Source of the DNA: Acidobacteriota bacterium
GTDB taxonomy: Bacteria > Acidobacteriota > Terriglobia > Acidiferrales > UBA7541
DNA: 9,844 bases
NCBI GenBank assembly: GCA_003224075.1
Contig: QHYF01000155.1
Coordinates: 1 to 9,844 of the forward strand
Direction: 5' to 3'
Shown here: in pieces, positions 6,737 to 9,844 of the stretch
Position numbering within the stretch: position 1 is the stretch's first letter
Layout: each line of letters starts with the position of its first letter
Translations under genes and position numbers: made by a program
The notes under the pieces: model-generated
Told to the model about the DNA's origin: nothing
Databases searched by the model: none
The model's input: the letters and a program-made list of their open reading frames with translations, nothing else

Positions 6737-7651
6737 ATGCGCGCAGGTATCTTTGTTTCCATCGTGGTGCTGTCTTTCACTCTCGCTGCTGACACCGCGG
6801 CGCAATCGGTGGCACCGGATTCCCCGCCGGCGACGGGCCCGGCGAAACCGACCCTCTTCGATCGCGTGGTCGCCAATCAGAAGAGAGACGAAGCTGCGCT
6901 GGATGTCTACGAGCGCATCGAACGAGTCGAATTCCGGAAGCATCCCAACGATGCGGCTCCCGCTTCGGTAAAAATCTCGCGCGTCATCCCCTCCGGCACG
7001 GGCATGGACCGGATCCCCGTGGGTCCCGATGGCCAGCCCACGGATGCTGCCGCATATCGCGCCGATCTCGAGAAACTGGAGCGGGCGCTATCGCTGATTG
7101 TCAATAACAGCCGGTCGCAACGCGACGCCCTTGAGAAATTCGCCAAGAAGAAGAAAGAACGCAACGATCTGATCGACGCAACGCGGAACGCCTTCCTCTT
7201 CACATTTGTCGCTAACGAGGCCCGCGGGGACCGGGTGCTTGCGAAATACAGGCTGGAGCCCAACCCGGCTTTCAAACCCTCTTCCCGCTTCACCTCGATC
7301 TTCCCCAAAGTGCATGGTTTCGTGTGGATCGACGAGGCCTCCAGCGAGCTCGCGCGCATCGAAGGAGACGTCACGGAAGACATATCCGTCGGCCTCTTCC
7401 TGGGAAAAATCTACAAGGGCAGCCACTTCATGCAGGAGCGGTACGAAGTCCGGCCCGGATTGTGGCTGGCCAGCTTTTCGCAATACGATTTCGACGGCCG
7501 CAAATTCTTTTCGGGCTTTTCCATCCACGAACGCGCGTTTTATTCGAACTACCGTTACATTGGCCCGCCCAAAGAAGCGCTCGTGGCCATTCGCACGGAA
7601 CTTGGGCGTGCCGACTTGGGCAAGTCCGGCGCGGACGCCTCCGACCCCTGA
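6737..7651 (+). CDS. Secreted protein of unknown function, possible LolA-like beta fold
   Basis: I do not recognise a characterised family. From ATG 6737 the product has 304 residues and begins with a signal peptide (MRAGIFVSIVVLSFTLAADTAAQ, cleavage near 20-23). A GTG at 6680 would add 19 residues before this signal and is less likely, although neither start has a clear ribosome binding site. After a Pro/Ala-rich stretch, residues about 40-80 contain YERIERVEFRK. Residues about 105-150 are highly charged and probably a long helix or coiled coil (KFAKKKKERND). Residues about 152-275 look beta-rich, with FTFVANEA, KVHGFVWIDEASSELARIEGD, YEVRPGLWLASFSQYDFDGR and a Tyr-rich end. The 'x-G-x-V-W-I-D' and 'L-x-x-I-E-G' pattern recalls the LolA/outer-membrane-lipoprotein-sorting fold, which is an inference from strand pattern only. 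It lies 143 bases after the DinB-like gene, so co-transcription is possible but unproven; that gap shows no clear element beyond a lone TATATT at 6627-6632. Confidence 0.75.
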   Translation: MRAGIFVSIVVLSFTLAADTAAQSVAPDSPPATGPAKPTLFDRVVANQKRDEAALDVYERIERVEFRKHPNDAAPASVKISRVIPSGTGMDRIPVGPDGQPTDAAAYRADLEKLERALSLIVNNSRSQRDALEKFAKKKKERNDLIDATRNAFLFTFVANEARGDRVLAKYRLEPNPAFKPSSRFTSIFPKVHGFVWIDEASSELARIEGDVTEDISVGLFLGKIYKGSHFMQERYEVRPGLWLASFSQYDFDGRKFFSGFSIHERAFYSNYRYIGPPKEALVAIRTELGRADLGKSGADASDP

Positions 7652-7685
7652 GACTTTTTCCCTGAGATGGAATTTAACATTGCAG

Positions 7686-7706
7686 AGTCCTCGACCTTGA
7701 GAGACT
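7686..7706. other. Hairpin between convergent genes
   Basis: AGTCCTC (7686-7692) pairs with GAG plus GACT (7699-7701, 7703-7706) with a one-base bulge and a six-base loop. It sits in the 78-base gap where the unknown secreted-protein gene and the cytochrome gene converge. It could help terminate transcription from either side, but there is no adjacent T-run, so it is not a canonical terminator. Confidence 0.3.
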
Positions 7707-7729
7707 GGAGGTGTGGCGTCCGGTCCGGG

Positions 7730-8212
7730 CTATTTCCTGGGAGCGGGTTTCGCCGCTTCGAATCGAATCTCTTTGAGCATCTCCGACTGCCGATACAGCT
7801 CCGTCTTGCCAGCGGGAAATTTATTGACGCTGAGCATGAAGGCCAGAATGTCGGCGTCCTGCTGACGAGTGAGACGGCCGGGAGCGCTTAACGGCATGGT
7901 CTTGCGGATTCGATCAAACAAGTCTCCCAGCGTGAGCCCATTCCAATTCGAAAGGAACGCGCCGCCCGTGAGCGCTGGCGCGGATTCACCGCCGCTAAGC
8001 ACGTCGCCGTGGCATGAAGCGCACTCCTTGCGATAAAGCGGTTCGCCCCGCTTGGCCTGCTCTTCGGTGTAAACGCCGTCCCAGACGGAACGGGATTCCG
8101 ACGACGGTGGCGCTTGCACACCAAGAACGCTGAGTGCCGCGGCGCAAACCGCCAGCGTGAGCGCTGCCGCTCGATTTCTTAGTTGCACGTTGTCTTTGCC
8201 TTCGCGCCCCAT
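7730..8212 (-). CDS. Periplasmic c-type cytochrome paired with PQQ dehydrogenase
   Basis: This 160-residue protein has a signal peptide (hydrophobic stretch about 15-33, cleavage near GVQA) followed by a single class I-like cytochrome c domain. Haem would be attached at CASCH (Cys64, Cys67, His68). Met106 in KTMPLSAPG is the probable distal iron ligand. The motifs YTEEQAKRGEPLYRKECASCHG, NWNGLTLGDLFDRI and RLTRQQDADILAFML are typical of small cytochromes encoded beside quinoprotein dehydrogenases. The likely role is to accept electrons from the upstream PQQ enzyme and pass them to the respiratory chain. The gene starts 21 bases after the dehydrogenase stop on the same strand, so the two form an operon. 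The ATG at 8212 lacks a strong ribosome binding site. A GTG at codon 9 (base 8188) would give a cleaner signal peptide and is a real alternative. Confidence 0.9.
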   Translation of the reverse strand: MGREGKDNVQLRNRAAALTLAVCAAALSVLGVQAPPSSESRSVWDGVYTEEQAKRGEPLYRKECASCHGDVLSGGESAPALTGGAFLSNWNGLTLGDLFDRIRKTMPLSAPGRLTRQQDADILAFMLSVNKFPAGKTELYRQSEMLKEIRFEAAKPAPRK

Positions 8213-8233
8213 TTATCGGCGCATTCCGTCCGC

Positions 8234-9844
8234 TCATTCCCCCGGTGATGGCAGCGTGTAGGCGATGTATTCGCCGGAATAAGGCCCTCCACTCACGGCA
8301 ACGACGATGTACTGCTTGCCGTTCACCATGTAGGTCATCGGCGAACCGCTTTGCTGCGCCGGCATGTAAACCGCACCGACTTCTTTGCCGGTGGCCTTGT
8401 CGTAGGCACGGAGCATCGCGCCGCGCGGATGATCCGCAGTCGTAGTGATTTGGCCTTCGCCGGCGATGACCAGCGTCTTGGTCACCAGCGTGCCGACGTT
8501 GTACGTCTGCTGACCGGTGCGCGGGATGTTCAGACCTTTGAGCGCCTCGTGATTGCGCACCACGTCGGGTGTCTCTCCATGAGCGATCTGCCAGACGATT
8601 TCCCCTTTATCGAGATTGATGGCGGAGATGGTTCCATAAGGGGGCTTGACCAACGGCAAGCCGTCGATGTTCATCGAAACATAACCGCTGCCAGTCCTTT
8701 TTTTCGGAGGCTTCGGAGAATCGGCGCCCGCGTTTTCGCCCGGGCCTCTCATAATCTCCACTTCTTTTCCCGCGGTCCCGGCGATGTAGTTGATATCGGA
8801 GATTTCCTTTGGCGCCGGAACGAGCCCGATCGGTTCGAGACAAGCGTTGCATGCATAGGCGTAGACGATGTGCATCTCCGGATCGTACGACCCGCCCGGC
8901 CAGTTCGTGCCGCCGGAAGCGGTCCCGAGCGTGAGCGTGCCGAGCGGGCCGTCGCTCCTGCTCACAACGGGTGGCGTATAGACGGGGCCTAGGTGGTATT
9001 TCGAGGCAATGGCCTTCGCACGCTCGCGAAGCGCGGGCGTGAAATCGATCAAATCGTCGATGGAGACCCCATTCCGGCTGTAAGCCGACGGCTTCGCGGG
9101 AAACGGCTGCGTCGGGGAATACCACTCGCTGGGCACGTTGCCGACTTCGACGGGCCGCTCTGGGATGGGCCAAATGGGTTTTCCGGTCACGCGATCGAAA
9201 ACGTAGAGGAAGCCTTGCTTGCTGGGCTGCGCCACGGCCTTCACTGGCTTACCATCCACTGTGATGTCTGCAAGAATGGGCGCGGAGGAGATGTCCATGT
9301 CCCACAACGGGTGGTGCACCAGTTGGAAGTGCCACTTGCGTTCGCCGGTTTTCAGATCGACGCAGACGAGGCTTTCACCAAAGAGATTGTTTCCCGGCCG
9401 GTGTCCGCCGTAGAAATCGCTGGTCGGTGATTCGACGGGAAGATAGACCAAACCGAGTTGCTCATCAACGGTGATTTGCGTCCATACGCCGGTGTTGCCG
9501 GTGTATTCGGCCGAACCCTTCTCCCAAGTGTCATGGCCAAGCTCGCCCTTCTTCGGGATGGTATGGAAAATCCAAAGGCGCCTGCCGGTGCGAGCGTCGA
9601 ATCCGCGAACGTAACCTTTGTTGTTGCGCATGCTCTTCGGAGTCATGCCTTCGCGAAAGGCCGCGCCAATAATCACCGTGTCCTTGGCCACGACGGGAGC
9701 GGACTGGATGCCGATTTCGCCGGTCGTCAAATCAGGGAAAATCTCCTGATCGTCATCCAGCTTGAGATCCAATTCGCCGCCGTTGCCGAAGGAAGGAATG
9801 CGAACGCCGTTCTTGGCGTCCAGGCAGATGAGGCGATAGCCCGG
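8234..9844 (-). CDS. PQQ-dependent (quinoprotein) dehydrogenase, glucose/alcohol dehydrogenase type, 5'-partial
   Basis: The frame is open from the window edge at 9844 to TGA at 8234-8236, giving 536 visible residues. A TTG at 9772 is internal: the codons upstream encode GYRLICLDAKNGVRIPSFG, a normal blade of this family. Roughly 100-150 N-terminal residues, including any signal peptide, should lie outside the window. The beta-propeller repeats show as DARTGRRLWIF, DLKTGERKWHFQ, DRVTGKPIWPI, NLDKGEIVWQI and DKATGKEVGAV. HHPLWDMD (177-184) and GGTNWPGGSYDP (311-322) match conserved blocks around the cofactor site. The enzyme would oxidise a sugar or alcohol in the periplasm using pyrroloquinoline quinone and pass electrons to a quinone or to the cytochrome c encoded next. 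A CNAC pair (332-335) and a Lys/Pro/Gly-rich loop (about 365-388) stand out. Substrate cannot be assigned from sequence; no pqq biosynthesis gene is in the window. Confidence 0.93.
   Translation of the reverse strand, partial: PGYRLICLDAKNGVRIPSFGNGGELDLKLDDDQEIFPDLTTGEIGIQSAPVVAKDTVIIGAAFREGMTPKSMRNNKGYVRGFDARTGRRLWIFHTIPKKGELGHDTWEKGSAEYTGNTGVWTQITVDEQLGLVYLPVESPTSDFYGGHRPGNNLFGESLVCVDLKTGERKWHFQLVHHPLWDMDISSAPILADITVDGKPVKAVAQPSKQGFLYVFDRVTGKPIWPIPERPVEVGNVPSEWYSPTQPFPAKPSAYSRNGVSIDDLIDFTPALRERAKAIASKYHLGPVYTPPVVSRSDGPLGTLTLGTASGGTNWPGGSYDPEMHIVYAYACNACLEPIGLVPAPKEISDINYIAGTAGKEVEIMRGPGENAGADSPKPPKKRTGSGYVSMNIDGLPLVKPPYGTISAINLDKGEIVWQIAHGETPDVVRNHEALKGLNIPRTGQQTYNVGTLVTKTLVIAGEGQITTTADHPRGAMLRAYDKATGKEVGAVYMPAQQSGSPMTYMVNGKQYIVVAVSGGPYSGEYIAYTLPSPGE

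Noticed and set aside
7646..7668. Direct repeat CCCTGAGA at 7646-7653 and 7661-7668 just after the unknown secreted-protein gene
   Set aside because: Only 8 bases, two copies, no associated mobile element or target-site context; expected by chance.
8138..8155. Cys23 in the cytochrome signal peptide as a lipoprotein attachment site
   Set aside because: The context LAVC has Val at -1, which does not fit a lipobox, and the hydrophobic core continues after the Cys.
8351..8992. 213-codon open frame opposite the PQQ dehydrogenase
   Set aside because: Arg/Asp-rich product with no motif, lying opposite conserved propeller blades.

Overview
The window is GC-rich, densely coded bacterial chromosome. 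The gene families point to the phylum Acidobacteriota or a near relative: tandem Hanks-type kinases with an extracytoplasmic C-terminal domain, MacB/FtsX-type permeases without an ATPase, a secreted DinB-fold protein, and a PQQ dehydrogenase paired with a small cytochrome c. This assignment is inferred from gene content and remembered family style, not from a marker gene. No rRNA, tRNA, CRISPR array, transposase or integrase is visible. Both ends of the window cut through a gene.

Left part, plus strand, 1-3148: the end of a dual-specificity/tyrosine-type phosphatase (HCX5RTG signature) is followed by a roughly 290-base gap with a weak terminator-like hairpin and a possible promoter. Two Ser/Thr protein kinases follow, joined by a TAATG stop/start overlap. 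Both have HGD in place of HRD in the catalytic loop. The first is soluble. The second has a membrane segment and an outward-facing C-terminal domain. Together they look like a reversible-phosphorylation signalling locus.

Centre, minus strand, 3196-5766: two consecutive MacB/FtsX-type ABC permeases 9 bases apart converge on the kinases. No ATPase or HlyD-type adaptor gene is present anywhere in the window, so they are 'orphan' permeases here. A divergent intergenic region of about 200 bp with several small dyads separates them from the next gene.

Plus strand, 5973-7651: a secreted DinB-superfamily protein with an apparent metal-binding His triad, then a secreted protein of unknown function.

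Right part, minus strand, 7730-9844: a PQQ-dependent dehydrogenase (N-terminus beyond the window) followed 21 bases later by a small periplasmic cytochrome c, the likely electron acceptor. The window is mostly ordinary chromosomal sequence. The points most worth a second look are the coupled non-RD kinase pair and the orphan permease pair.
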